64,000 nt of DNA from Streptomyces sp. NBC_01275 (lineage in GTDB: Bacteria > Actinomycetota > Actinomycetes > Streptomycetales > Streptomycetaceae), in contig NZ_JAPEOZ010000001.1 of the NCBI RefSeq assembly GCF_026340655.1, positions 806,001 through 870,000 of the forward strand. The letters run 5' to 3'. The notes beneath the pieces were generated by a model. The model was given only the letters and a program-made list of their open reading frames with translations. It searched no databases and was not told the origin of the DNA. Shown here in pieces: positions 8,941 through 17,845 of this stretch; the first letter of the stretch is position 1; each line of letters opens with the position of its first letter. The position numbers and the translations under genes were made by a program.

Positions 8941-10044
8941 TCAGGGATTGATCACGGTCATCCACATCGGGTCGTCGACCCGTTGCTCTATGGCGTCCAT
9001 GGCCTTGAGCGCTTCGGTGAGCGGGAACCGATGGGTGATGAGCTCGTCGGCGGTGAGGGCGCCCGTCGCGAGCAGACGCAGCACATCCGTCGTGTCCTGG
9101 CGGGTGCACGCGCGAGTGGCGACGAAGCGCCAGCAATGCATCATCAGGGCGATGGCGGGGAGCGACAGCGGGGTGGAGTTACCGCCCATGTGCACGAGTG
9201 TGCCGCCGGTGGCCATGCCGGCCATGGTCTGGCCGAGGGCGGGACCCTCCGGGATGAAGTCGATGACGGCATGGGCTCCCTCGGGCGCCAGCTCGCGCAG
9301 CCGACGGGTGAGAGTGCCCTCGGTCGACCAGTTCTCAGGGAGTTCGTCGAGTGCGACGACACCGGCCGGGACGCCGCCGGCGAGCCCGGCGACGCGGTGG
9401 AGGCGCTCGCTGTCGCGGCCGACGAGGATCAGACGGGCGACTCCGAAATGCTCCGCGAGTTTGACCGTCGCGGTTCCCATGGTGCCGGTCGCGGCGGTGA
9501 CCACGAGGGTGGCCCGTTCCGGCAGGTCTGCGCACTTGAGTGCGCGCACGGCGTTGGCCAGATCCTGAACCTTGGCCGCGACGTCGAAGCCGACGGAGTC
9601 CGGCAGGGAATCGGTCAGCCAGTGCGGGACACGGACGTATTCCGCGAGTCCGCCGTCGTGGTACTGCTCGTACAGGGGCATCGGGGCATCGCCGAAGGCG
9701 GCGTGGCCGAGCATGGCCTGCTGGGCGCACATCATGTCCCGGTCGGTACGGCAGTACTCGCACTCACGGCAGTTCAGCAGGGGGTGCACCCGCACTCGAT
9801 CGCCGACCGCGTGGCCGGTGACGTCCCGGCCGACGGCGGAGACGACGCCTGCGGCCTCGTGGCCGAGTGTGGCGGGCAGGTGTTTGAGCGCTCCCATCCG
9901 AAGCAGGCGCATGATGCCCGGCGCCAGGCCGGCGGAGGCGACCTTCACGACAACGTCGAGCGGACCTGGCTCGGGGACGGGCACTTCCTCCAGGACGAGT
10001 GCTTCGGCGCCCTGGTGCGCTCGCAGGGCAAGCATCGTGGCCAT
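8941..10044 (-). CDS. Zinc-type MDR alcohol dehydrogenase-like protein
   Basis: The 367-residue medium-chain dehydrogenase has the GroES-like fold at the N-terminus and a Rossmann domain (VVTAATGTMGTATVKLAE). Structural zinc ligands are present as C-x2-C-x2-C-x7-C in NCRECEYCRTDRDMMC. The first catalytic zinc Cys, usually in a CGVCHTD-like motif, is replaced (SAGLAPG), although the GHE motif remains. Catalysis may therefore be zinc-independent or altered. Its ATG overlaps the stop codon of the cupin gene (TGATG), which implies translational coupling. It probably oxidises or reduces an intermediate of the aromatic pathway. Confidence 0.85.
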   Translation of the reverse strand: MATMLALRAHQGAEALVLEEVPVPEPGPLDVVVKVASAGLAPGIMRLLRMGALKHLPATLGHEAAGVVSAVGRDVTGHAVGDRVRVHPLLNCRECEYCRTDRDMMCAQQAMLGHAAFGDAPMPLYEQYHDGGLAEYVRVPHWLTDSLPDSVGFDVAAKVQDLANAVRALKCADLPERATLVVTAATGTMGTATVKLAEHFGVARLILVGRDSERLHRVAGLAGGVPAGVVALDELPENWSTEGTLTRRLRELAPEGAHAVIDFIPEGPALGQTMAGMATGGTLVHMGGNSTPLSLPAIALMMHCWRFVATRACTRQDTTDVLRLLATGALTADELITHRFPLTEALKAMDAIEQRVDDPMWMTVINP

Positions 10045-11033
10045 CAGCGGACCTCCACGGTGAGGCTCGGGAGAAGTTCGGGGGTGTAGGCATCCGCCGT
10101 ACGCGTGGTCTCGGCGACCTGGGGCAGTTCCTGGTGCGAGAGGAGACTGACGTAGTCCCCGGGCTCGGTCACGACGCTGGTGTGGGAGATGCCGAGCGGG
10201 ATGCGCACGAAGTCGCCCGGCTGGAGGTCGACGACGCCCCGCTGGGTGATCAGCGTGCGGTGACCATGGGCCTGGTACTGGATCTCGTCGGCGTCGAGGG
10301 TGCGCCGGTAGCGGCGCTGTCCGCCGGGAATGGTGGCGACCATGCCGAGGCGGATGCGATCTGTCGCGTACAGCCAGGTGATGTCCTCACCGGGATCGGC
10401 CCGCAGCACCGCCATCCGCCGGTCCTCCTGGTGCACCTGCTCGAGCAGGAGCTGTTCGTCGACCGCGAAGACGGTGATGTCGTGGCCGACCGCGGCCATG
10501 CACTGAGTGATCGCCTCGTTGGCCTCGCCGGGCTGCCAGCCGGGAAACGGCGGGAACACGGCCCCGGAGTCCCGCTGGGCCGGCGCCAGTTCGGTGACCG
10601 GCGCGGGGATGTAGAACAGCAGGTGGCTGTCCTCGCGGCCGTAGTTGTCGTGGGCGACGCCGCGCGGGATACGGGAGAACTCGCCGGGCTGGAACTCGAT
10701 CACGCCGAGCTCGGACATCAGCGTCCGCTCGCCGCCGATCTGGTAGGAGATCTCGTCGACGTCGCAGTTGCGGTGGTAGAACGGCTGCCGGCCGTCGAGT
10801 TTCTGCCACTCGACGCGGATCTCGTCGTTCTCGTAGACGCCGCGCGGCGGGGCGAATGCTTCCGGCTCGTAGCGCTGCGGGTAGTGCACCACGGTCAGCG
10901 GCGGGTGCTCCCCCCACAGCTTGACGGGTACCTTCGGGGGATGCGGCGGCGAGAGAAGCAGGTGCTCGTCGCGGACGATACTGCGCAAGGGATGGTCGGA
11001 GCCCAAGACCATGACGTCTTCAACGACACTCAC
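10044..11033 (-). CDS. Double-cupin protein related to homogentisate 1,2-dioxygenase
   Basis: The 329-residue protein shows two cupin-like segments with matching phrasing: residues around DEISYQIGGERTLMSE...PGEFSRIPRGVAH and DEIQYQAHGHRTLITQ...PGDFVRIPLGISH. This layout and the N-terminal HYPQRYEPEAF segment resemble homogentisate dioxygenase-type proteins, which cleave aromatic rings with Fe(II). GTG 11033 is chosen because AAGGAGGT precedes it by four bases. The gene sits in the middle of the minus-strand catabolic operon. A ring-cleavage role fits the neighbouring FAD hydroxylase and the FAH remnant but is inferred. Confidence 0.75.
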   Translation of the reverse strand: MSVVEDVMVLGSDHPLRSIVRDEHLLLSPPHPPKVPVKLWGEHPPLTVVHYPQRYEPEAFAPPRGVYENDEIRVEWQKLDGRQPFYHRNCDVDEISYQIGGERTLMSELGVIEFQPGEFSRIPRGVAHDNYGREDSHLLFYIPAPVTELAPAQRDSGAVFPPFPGWQPGEANEAITQCMAAVGHDITVFAVDEQLLLEQVHQEDRRMAVLRADPGEDITWLYATDRIRLGMVATIPGGQRRYRRTLDADEIQYQAHGHRTLITQRGVVDLQPGDFVRIPLGISHTSVVTEPGDYVSLLSHQELPQVAETTRTADAYTPELLPSLTVEVR

Positions 11034-11129
11034 GGGGACCTCCTTGTCCTTGGGTGAATGAGTGGATCGACTCGGGTGACGGGGAGGGAATGTGTGCCGC
11101 AGCCTGTCGCCTGAAGCTCGCGGCAATGG

Positions 11130-11873
11130 TCACTTCTTTCGGCCCCAGTACATCTCGATGCCCTTCCATTCCATCAGCTGAGGACTGTCGACCTTGTCCC
11201 CGAACGCCTCGCGGATCTGCTCTCCGGAGTAGTAGGGGATGTCGTCCACGGGGACGTGCGCGAAGAGTTTGTCGAACCACTGCCGAAGGTGGACGTCGGA
11301 ATTGATACGGGAGAAGAACGTCGCTCCCTTCAGGACCGATTCGGCGAGCACGATGCGCCGACCGGGCTTCATCACCCGCAGCAGGTCCGCAGCCGTCTCG
11401 GCCCAGTCGTCACAGTGTTGCGTCGCCTGCAACACGGCGACGCAATCGTATGCCTCGTCGTCCACCGAGTCCGTGTACGACCAGCGCCAGCAGCCGATCT
11501 GGCCGTTCCGACCGGGGACCTTGCCAAGGACCGCGTTCCGTCCGTCCTTGATGATCTCCACGGTGTCGATGACGCCCTCCGGCCCCACCAAAGCCCGCAT
11601 GTCCTCAACCCATCCGGAGGGCGCGATGCCCTCACCGATGAGCAGAACCCGGTCTCCGGCACGGAGTTCGAGCAGACCGTAGACGATCTCGGAAATCGGC
11701 CGCGCCAGCTCCTGCCAGATATACGGCAGGCCACCGGCGATGGCCATGGCCATTTCCCATTTCGCCCTCAGGTCGACGTCCTGGATCTCCGGGCCGAAAC
11801 GCTCCTCGTCCCACGGCTGGATGTATCCCCACGGGTCTCCGCCACCGAAGCTGTCCTTGGCTTGTGTACTCAT
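11130..11873 (-). CDS. SAM-dependent methyltransferase-like protein
   Basis: The 247-residue protein has a class I methyltransferase-like Rossmann core. It shows [20 protein letters not shown], a GVIDTVEI acidic strand, [12 protein letters not shown], and [13 protein letters not shown]. Motif I is unusual (GEGIAPSG rather than GxGxG), so it may be catalytically diverged. ATG 11873 is used; GGAG lies about 14 bases upstream. It is encoded between the cupin and the FAH remnant, so it belongs to the catabolic operon. Confidence 0.65.
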   Translation of the reverse strand: MSTQAKDSFGGGDPWGYIQPWDEERFGPEIQDVDLRAKWEMAMAIAGGLPYIWQELARPISEIVYGLLELRAGDRVLLIGEGIAPSGWVEDMRALVGPEGVIDTVEIIKDGRNAVLGKVPGRNGQIGCWRWSYTDSVDDEAYDCVAVLQATQHCDDWAETAADLLRVMKPGRRIVLAESVLKGATFFSRINSDVHLRQWFDKLFAHVPVDDIPYYSGEQIREAFGDKVDSPQLMEWKGIEMYWGRKK

Positions 11874-11962
11874 GTCGTCATGTTCTCCGTAGCCTGCCGG
11901 AATCGTGTGGTGAGGGGGCCGTTCCTCCGGCTGGAATGCCGCCCCCCGGCGCGCCCGGTCGA

Positions 11963-12155
11963 TCAAGCGCAGGTGTTGACAAGGGTGCCGATGCCTTCGA
12001 TCTCGATGCGCACCTCGGTGCCGGACCTCAGGAAGAGTCCCCGCGTGTGGCCCACGCCGGCCGGGGTTCCGGTGCTGATCACGTCGCCGGGTTCAAGGGT
12101 CGTCTGCCGGGACAGATAGGCGACCAGCGCTGGAACAGGGTGGATGAGCTGCGAG
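11963..12155 (-). pseudogene. Fumarylacetoacetate hydrolase C-terminal remnant
   Basis: The frame ending at TCA 11963-11965 reads as the last ~60 residues of an FAH-family protein: [20 protein letters not shown], then [11 protein letters not shown] and [13 protein letters not shown]. The N-terminal two thirds are gone. Upstream sequence is instead a VOC-family remnant joined at about 12150-12165, so one deletion appears to have fused two adjacent genes. FAH-type enzymes hydrolyse ring-cleavage products, which fits the operon. Confidence 0.75.
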
Positions 12156-12411
12156 GACCTGGCTGTGCGGGGCGTCCGCGATGCGGAGGAAGCCCAGCCG
12201 GACGTCGACCGCCCGCTCGGGCATGCGTGCGGGGCGCGGCGGGGCCTCCGGGTCAGGGGCCCGCTCGCAAAACGGGCCGTGCCCAAGGACGTGGGTGTAG
12301 AAGGAGCGGCCAAGTCGTCGTAGTGCGCGGTCTTGAGCACCAGCCCGGAGAGCTGCGGCGCGACGGCTTGCGTCCGGCCGGCCCCTGTCCCGGCTTGGGG
12401 GGCGTCGTCAT
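12150..12411 (-). pseudogene. Glyoxalase/VOC-fold dioxygenase remnant, frameshifted
   Basis: ATG 12411 has a good AAGGAGG site upstream. Successive frames then read LSGLVLKTAHYDDLAA, FYTHVLGHGPFCERAPDPE and VDVRLGFLRIADAPHSQVL. These match the start of a vicinal-oxygen-chelate protein such as an extradiol ring-cleavage dioxygenase. Two indels, near 12370 and 12310, break the frame, and the C-terminal half is lost at the junction with the FAH remnant. The family call rests on the pattern of these segments. Confidence 0.6.
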
Positions 12412-12431
12412 CGTCAGGGCCTCCTTGCCCG

Positions 12432-12578
12432 TCAAACGCTGGGGTGCAGCGGCCTTGAGGCGCGGCGCGCGACGCGCCACTTGCCGCCTGTACGACGGAA
12501 CTGCTGGGTCGTGTTGAGGACGCGGTTCAGGACGTAGGCACCATCGGGCTGCCGCGCATTGACAGATCGTGAACGGTC
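12432..12578 (-). pseudogene. SnoaL/NTF2-like protein tail
   Basis: A minus-strand frame ending at TCA 12432-12434 reads RQPDGAYVLNRVLNTTQQF, then a basic tail GGKWRVARRAS. This resembles the final strand region of SnoaL-like or ring-hydroxylase beta-type NTF2 proteins. The stop lies just before the ribosome site of the VOC remnant, so it was probably the preceding gene of the operon. The rest of the gene is missing. Confidence 0.45.
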
Positions 12579-12831
12579 TGCCGTCTGCGCACGCGTCGAT
12601 CCCAGCAGTGGACCGGCCTCAATGGCTCCCGGTGTCGGCTTGATCAGCAGCAGTCGCCATGACGTCCCCTGTCTCTTGAACCCAAGACGAGCGTATCACC
12701 GCACACGATCGGTCAAAAGTCTTGTGTTTTTCCAGGTCTTCCATACATCGGCATGCGCGTGCAATTCTGACCCCGGTTCAAGAGGTAGGGCCATGAGCGG
12801 TCCGACCCTTGCTCAGGAAGGCAGATCTTCT

Positions 12832-14532
12832 ATGTCTGACCAGCACGAAAGAGCCGAATCTCGGCGCGTCCTAGTCGTAGGAGCGGGGCCCGTGGGCCTC
12901 GCGCTCGCGATCGAGTTGGGGTGGCGTGGTGTACCGGTCACCGTGATCGACCAGGGCGACGGCCGCGTGCCCTTTCCGGCAGGCGAGGCGATATTTTCAC
13001 GCACCATGGAACACCTGCGGCGCTGGGGTTGCGCGGCAGAGGCACGCACGGAGTCGGCACCGGCCCCGGACTACCCGCACCGCACGGTGTTCGCCACCTC
13101 CGCCACCGGGCACGTCCTCACCGAGTTCGACTACGGGGTCACCAACCGGTCTTCGGGCGTGTACAACCCGCTGACGCCGGAGGGTCCCGCATTCCTGTCC
13201 AAGTTCTCCTTCGTGCCGTTGCTCGCACGCACGGCCGGTGAACTGCCAGGAGTCGAGATCAGGTACGGCACCCTCCTGGAGACGATGGAACAGGACTCCA
13301 AGGGTGTCCTGGCCGTGGTGCGCGACCTGGCGAGCGGTGCCACGGAGACGCTGACCGGCACCTACCTGGTGGCCTGCGACGGAGGCCGCAGCGGCATACG
13401 TCGGGCGCTCGGCATCGAGTTCGAGGGCATGTTCGCCCAGGGGCACAACTTCGCCGTGCACTTCCGTTCGCCGCAGCTGCTGGACCTGCTGCGGGAGCGG
13501 CTGGGCGGCCCGGCGGTGCAGATCCACACCCTGTCGTCGGTGCGCAGGCCGTACATCACGGTCGTCAACGGCGTGGACGAGTGGCGGCTCTCGGTCTACC
13601 TGGACGAGGAGCCCGACCCCGACGACGCGGTCGCCTGGATACGCGACGCCGTCGGTGCGCCGATCGACGTGGAGATCCTCGCAGCGCAGCCCTGGAGCGG
13701 ACACTGCGTCGTGGCCCGCACCTACCGGGAGGGGCGCGTGTTCCTCGCGGGCGACGCCGCGCATCTGCTCTGGCCCAAGGGAGGCTTCGGCGCCAACACC
13801 GGGATCGGCGACGCCGTGGACCTCGGCTGGAAGCTCGCCGCGACCCTCCAAGGATGGGGCGGCCCGGCGCTCCTGGACAGCTACGAGAAGGAGCGGCGGC
13901 CGGTCGCCGTCCGCAACGTCACGGAAGCCTCCAGCAACTGGAGGGCCGACGCGCGGCTCGTCCCCGATCCGGTGCTCGACCGCATGGACGCGGAAGGCGA
14001 GCGGCTCCGACGTGAGCTGGGCGAGGAGATCCGCCGGTCCCGGGCCAAGGAGTTCCGCTGCACGGGCGTCCAGCTCGGATACCGTTACGGCGATTCCCCG
14101 ATCTGCGTGCCGGACGGCAGTCCGGAACCGCCCGACGAGCCGGACGAGTACGTACCGTCGACGTGGCCCGGCTGCCGCGCACCCCACGTCTGGCTGCCCG
14201 ACGGCAGCTCGGTGCTCGACCACTTCGGGCGCGGGTTCACGCTCGTGGTCTCGGGTTCCGCGGACCCGATGCCTCTGGTGGAGGCCGCGCGCGGGTGTGG
14301 TGTGCCGTTGACGGTGCTGCGCCTCGCCGACCCTGCCGCCGCGGAGCTGTACGAGCGGCCGCTGGTGCTCGTCCGCCCGGACGGTCACGTCGGCTGGCGA
14401 GGCCGGCAGGCTCCCGCGGATCCCGTCGCCGTGCTCGGCATACTGCGCGGTGCGACGGTCCCGCCTCCGGACGCGAAAGCGGCCGGAGCGGCGCGGACGG
14501 TATCAGCGGGAGTCGGGCCTCACCTCGTCTGA
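12832..14532 (+). CDS. FAD-dependent aromatic hydroxylase (MhpA/PheA-like)
   Basis: The 566-residue class A flavoprotein monooxygenase probably hydroxylates a phenolic or aryl substrate using NAD(P)H and O2. The FAD-binding GxGxxG is in VVGAGPVGLALAIEL, the DG motif in ACDGGRSGIRRALG, and the GD motif in FLAGDAAHLLWPKGGFGAN. The C-terminal ~130 residues form the thioredoxin-like domain of phenol hydroxylase relatives. ATG 12832 is used for AGGAAGG about 10 bases upstream; ATG 12793 is a possible alternative. The gene diverges from the catabolic operon, and hydroxylation followed by cupin or VOC ring cleavage and FAH hydrolysis would form a coherent route. Confidence 0.88.
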   Translation: MSDQHERAESRRVLVVGAGPVGLALAIELGWRGVPVTVIDQGDGRVPFPAGEAIFSRTMEHLRRWGCAAEARTESAPAPDYPHRTVFATSATGHVLTEFDYGVTNRSSGVYNPLTPEGPAFLSKFSFVPLLARTAGELPGVEIRYGTLLETMEQDSKGVLAVVRDLASGATETLTGTYLVACDGGRSGIRRALGIEFEGMFAQGHNFAVHFRSPQLLDLLRERLGGPAVQIHTLSSVRRPYITVVNGVDEWRLSVYLDEEPDPDDAVAWIRDAVGAPIDVEILAAQPWSGHCVVARTYREGRVFLAGDAAHLLWPKGGFGANTGIGDAVDLGWKLAATLQGWGGPALLDSYEKERRPVAVRNVTEASSNWRADARLVPDPVLDRMDAEGERLRRELGEEIRRSRAKEFRCTGVQLGYRYGDSPICVPDGSPEPPDEPDEYVPSTWPGCRAPHVWLPDGSSVLDHFGRGFTLVVSGSADPMPLVEAARGCGVPLTVLRLADPAAAELYERPLVLVRPDGHVGWRGRQAPADPVAVLGILRGATVPPPDAKAAGAARTVSAGVGPHLV

Positions 14533-14542
14533 GGTACCGCGT

Positions 14543-15127
14543 TCAGCGCTTCCGCCCCTTGGCCGCTGAACTCCTGGCCACGACGGACTCCAACAGAAAC
14601 CGGATCATCTCGTGGGCCGGTCTGTTCCAGTCATTGGGCACGTGCGCCCCTTCGAAGACGGCGACCGCGACATCGCGGACGAGCTCGGCATCGATGCCAG
14701 GGGCGTCGTCGAGGCCGCGCTCGGCCATGAACTCGTCGACCAGTCCGACGATCCAGTTCATGAAGGTGCTGTGGGCCTCGCGAACTGCCTCCGAATGGGG
14801 AAGCCGGTCGTGCATGGCCTGGTGCAGCGGACGGGAGTAGCGCATGTCGGACAGCCCGCGCACCAGGCGGCTCAGCGGATCGGCACCGGCCTGCTCCTCG
14901 TTCAGGATGCGGATCTCGCGACTGAGCATGCGGTTGATGACGGCGGCGAAGATGTGGTCCTTGGAGTCGAAGTACCAGTAGACGTTGCCCCGGGCCACGC
15001 CGGCGGCGGAACTGATGTCCGCCATCGTGGTCTTGGCGTAGCCCTTCGAGAGGAAGAGCTCGGTGGCCGCGGCTAGCAGATCACCCGTGCGCTCCTCCCG
15101 GGGGATCTGTTGGCGGTTCCGCGGCAT
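14543..15127 (-). CDS. TetR-family transcriptional regulator
   Basis: The 194-residue protein has the TetR DNA-binding domain at its N-terminus (ADISSAAGVARGNVYWYFDS, then KDHIFAAV). GGAGGAG sits about six bases before ATG 15127. It is convergent with the FAD hydroxylase (stops 11 bases apart) and divergent from a close paralogue starting at 15212. Its likely role is control of the hydroxylase/catabolic genes or of its own divergent promoter. Confidence 0.88.
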   Translation of the reverse strand: MPRNRQQIPREERTGDLLAAATELFLSKGYAKTTMADISSAAGVARGNVYWYFDSKDHIFAAVINRMLSREIRILNEEQAGADPLSRLVRGLSDMRYSRPLHQAMHDRLPHSEAVREAHSTFMNWIVGLVDEFMAERGLDDAPGIDAELVRDVAVAVFEGAHVPNDWNRPAHEMIRFLLESVVARSSAAKGRKR

Positions 15128-15164
15128 CCCGACTCCTCCCATGAGTTCACCACATCTCAAGTGA

Positions 15165-15174
15165 GTGTAGACAC
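15165..15174. promoter_or_regulatory. Short palindrome between divergent TetR genes
   Basis: GTGTAGACAC lies in the 84-base gap between the two divergent TetR starts and has four-base arms around AG. It is a weak candidate operator; it is listed because it is the only symmetric site I see in the gap. Confidence 0.3.
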
Positions 15175-15211
15175 CCGGCAGGCCGCGCCCTGCGCAGGAG
15201 GAAGGAGTGCT

Positions 15212-15922
15212 GTGCCCACCGGTCCCCGGCGAGGAGTCCCTGGAGATCCCTCACCGGGGAAGATGCGGCGCGTTCAGCGCGAGGATCGTGCCGCGGAGCT
15301 GCTCGCCGCCGCGACGGAACTGTTCCTGACCCGCGGCTATGCCGGCACGGCGATGGCAGACATCAGCGCGGCAGCAGGTGTCGCCCGAGGCAATGTCTAC
15401 GGGTATTACTCGTCAAAGGACGACATATTCGCCGCGGTGATGGACGGGATGCTCCGCCACGAGATCCAGGCGCCGGCCGGCGAACTCCGTGACCGCGATC
15501 CGCTCACCGCGCTGACCCGGTGCCTCGCGGACATGCGTACTTTCCGCTCGCTGCATCGGGCTTCGCACGAGCGACTCGACCACTCGTCAGCCGTGCGGGA
15601 GGCCCACGAGCGATTCCTGCACTGGATGCGGTCGATGGTGTACGAGGTGCTCGACCGGTGCCCGCACCCAGTGGACAGGGAGATGGTCGCGGATCTGACC
15701 GTCGCCGTGTTCGAAGGCGCGAATGTGCCCCGCTCCCGTCAGCGCCCCGCCCACGAGCTGAGAGGAAGCCGCTCGCGCCGGCCCGCAGCGCGGCGTGGAC
15801 GTACTAGCCTGGCGGGGTTCCCTGCGGTCGCGCCCCTCATCACGACGATGCTCGACGGTTCTCCTGAGGCGCTTCGACAGCCCCCGGTCGTCAGGAGAGG
15901 TCGGCGAGGTCTTCTGCGCTGA
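15212..15922 (+). CDS. TetR-family regulator, paralogue with altered C-terminus
   Basis: The 236-residue reading starts at GTG 15212, where AGGAAGGAG lies just upstream. Its N-terminal 160 residues closely match the divergent TetR (LLAAATELFL, ADISAAAGVARGNVYGYY, KDDIFAAVMDGML). The similarity stops after FEGANVP...RPAHEL. There the paralogue continues with a normal final helix, but this protein reads into a basic, low-complexity tail that overlaps the convergent aldo/keto reductase stop. A frameshift near 15755 is suspected. The DNA-binding half is intact, so it may still repress. Confidence 0.72.
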   Translation: MPTGPRRGVPGDPSPGKMRRVQREDRAAELLAAATELFLTRGYAGTAMADISAAAGVARGNVYGYYSSKDDIFAAVMDGMLRHEIQAPAGELRDRDPLTALTRCLADMRTFRSLHRASHERLDHSSAVREAHERFLHWMRSMVYEVLDRCPHPVDREMVADLTVAVFEGANVPRSRQRPAHELRGSRSRRPAARRGRTSLAGFPAVAPLITTMLDGSPEALRQPPVVRRGRRGLLR

Positions 15923-16739
15923 GGGTGATCCCTGCGACGGCCATGTTGTCCTCCAGGTGCGACAGGGAGCCCGTGCCGGGAATGGCCAGCGTCACCGGCG
16001 AGGCGGCCAGCAACCAGGCGAGGCCGATCTGCGACACGGCGGCGCCGTGCCGGGCCGCGACCTTTGCCAGCCGCTCGTCGTCGAGTTCCCGGCCGCCACC
16101 GAGCGGGAAGAAAGGCACGAACGCGATGTCGGACTCCTCGCAGGCGGCCAGCAGCTCCACGTCGTCGCGCTTGGCGGCGTGGAACTGGTTCTGCACCGCC
16201 ACGACCGGGGCGATCGCGCGGGCCTCCGCGAGATGGGCGTTGTCGACGTTGCTGAGGCCGAGGTGACGGATCAGACCCTCCTCACGCAGCACAGCGAGGG
16301 CCTCGAAGCGCTCGGCGAGCGACTCCCCGTGCGGAGGCGTCATCGCCCCGATGCGCAGGTAGACGAGATCTAGGCGGTCCACGCCCAGACCCTGGAGGTT
16401 GGCTTCCACCAGGCCGCGCATGTCCGCCGGGGACGCTTGATGGAAGCCGTCGGGGCGGGTGATGGGGCCCACCTTGGTGGCGATGACGAGGTCGGACGCG
16501 TAGGGATGGAGGGCCTCGCGGATCAGGGTGTTCGCGCGCACCGCAACACCGGCGCTCACGTAGAAGTCGGCGGTGTCGATGTGGTTGACGCCCAGCTCGA
16601 CGGCGCGGCGCAGTACGGCGCGGCCGGTCTCGGGGTCGCGGGCGGGCCCACCCATGCCCTCCTGGGACGGCAGGCGCATGGCACCGAAGCCGAGCCGGTT
16701 CACGGCCAGGTCGCCTCCGAGGCGGAATTCATTGCTCAT
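15891..16739 (-). CDS. Aldo/keto reductase
   Basis: This 282-residue (beta/alpha)8 NADPH oxidoreductase has the catalytic Asp and Tyr in NHIDTADFYVS and the Lys in IATKVGPI. The usual catalytic His position reads LVYLRIG and is not conserved, as in some family members. The cofactor loop FFPLGGGRELDD is present. ATG 16739 is the start that aligns with the family N-terminus (FRLGGDLAVNRLGFGAMRL). It is divergent from the LuxR-like gene 72 bases away, which may regulate it. Confidence 0.88.
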   Translation of the reverse strand: MSNEFRLGGDLAVNRLGFGAMRLPSQEGMGGPARDPETGRAVLRRAVELGVNHIDTADFYVSAGVAVRANTLIREALHPYASDLVIATKVGPITRPDGFHQASPADMRGLVEANLQGLGVDRLDLVYLRIGAMTPPHGESLAERFEALAVLREEGLIRHLGLSNVDNAHLAEARAIAPVVAVQNQFHAAKRDDVELLAACEESDIAFVPFFPLGGGRELDDERLAKVAARHGAAVSQIGLAWLLAASPVTLAIPGTGSLSHLEDNMAVAGITLSAEDLADLS

Positions 16740-16811
16740 GGGGCCAGCCTGCACGGCGCGCGACCTGCCGACGAGGCTGTGGCACCTTGCTGCCAGCGGC
16801 ACAATGAAGGC

Positions 16812-17483
16812 ATGCCACAGCACATGGCTCTCAAGGGTGATCTTGAGCTGCACGCGCGGATCAAGCCCTTGATGGAGTTGTACGACGCGGAATGGGTCAG
16901 CGCAGCCCGCGACCTCGACACCTGGCCCAAGGCCCGCGAGTCCGCCCGTCTGCAGATTCGACGTGACGGGGCACGTCAAGCCCGCAAGCTGTACAGTCCC
17001 GCCGCGCTCGCCGACGAGCGCGACCGGGAGGTATTGCGCGAGATGGCCGCCCACGGCATGCAGGTGCGGATCACCACCACCCCGTTGCCTCAGGGAACGG
17101 TCTTCATCGACCGGCGAACCATGTTCCTGACCGATCCCGCGTCCTCAGCCTCGTCCGCCCTCGGCCCCCAGCACCGTAAGTACACGATGAGTGCCGAACC
17201 CGCCCTGGTGAGCGGGGCGTACGCGCTGTTCGAAGCAGCGTGGGAGACGGCCACCGAACTGGCGGCCTTCTTCGACCCCGACCGGCCCCGGATCGACGCG
17301 CGAGCCCGCGAGGTGCTGTACGCACTGGGCTCCGGAATGACCGACGTGTCCGCCTCACGCGAGCTGGGCATGTCGCTGCGCACCTACCGCCGCAGAGTCG
17401 CCGAACTCCTCGTCGCCCTGGACGCGGGCTCACGTTTCCAGGCCGGGGTGCGCGCGGGCGAGTTGGGCCTGACCCGCGGGTGA
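16812..17483 (+). CDS. LuxR-type helix-turn-helix regulator without a large sensor domain
   Basis: The 223-residue protein ends in a LuxR-type DNA-binding helix-turn-helix (VLYALGSGMTDVSASRELGM and LRTYRRRVAELL). The first 130 residues include a segment (ITTTPLPQGTVFIDRRTMFL) seen in small streptomycete LuxR-like regulators with a degenerate phospholipase D-like sensor region. No receiver or ATPase domain is present. ATG 16812 is used; ATG 16804 is out of frame. The divergent aldo/keto reductase is the natural target. Confidence 0.7.
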   Translation: MPQHMALKGDLELHARIKPLMELYDAEWVSAARDLDTWPKARESARLQIRRDGARQARKLYSPAALADERDREVLREMAAHGMQVRITTTPLPQGTVFIDRRTMFLTDPASSASSALGPQHRKYTMSAEPALVSGAYALFEAAWETATELAAFFDPDRPRIDARAREVLYALGSGMTDVSASRELGMSLRTYRRRVAELLVALDAGSRFQAGVRAGELGLTRG

Positions 17484-17845
17484 ACGGGCACGGGCCCGGA
17501 CCCAAGGCGGTCAAGCGTCGAGGTTCAGGCGAAATGGCGGGGGCCCCGCCTGATAGGAGCCGACGCTGCCTTGGGCCCGGCGTCCTCCGATGTCCGGTCC
17601 AGCGCTCAGTACCATCGCCAGGCGGCCGCATGCCCGGCGCCATCCATCGCTCACCGCTCGCACCCGCGGCCGGCGCGCCGCAGCTCTCCCCTGCGCCCCG
17701 ACATCAGCACGGCGTCCGGGACCCGGGTCCAAGACGGTGCAGCGTCTCGAACCCGGGTGCCGGGCAGGCCGACGGCCTGCCTCGTGAGGGCACGTACGGC
17801 GGGCCGGGCTCGGCCCGGAACATCCGTCGGCGCCCTTGAGTCGAA
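17484..17845. other. Gap without a supported gene
   Basis: These 362 bases lie between convergent stops of the LuxR-like and ALDH genes. GC-rich open frames cross it on both strands without recognisable domains, and I see no strong hairpin. Confidence 0.4.

Noticed and set aside
17240..17839. A 199-codon plus-strand frame after the LuxR-like gene
   Set aside because: Arg/Pro/Gly-rich, overlaps the LuxR-like gene in another frame, and has no ribosome site.
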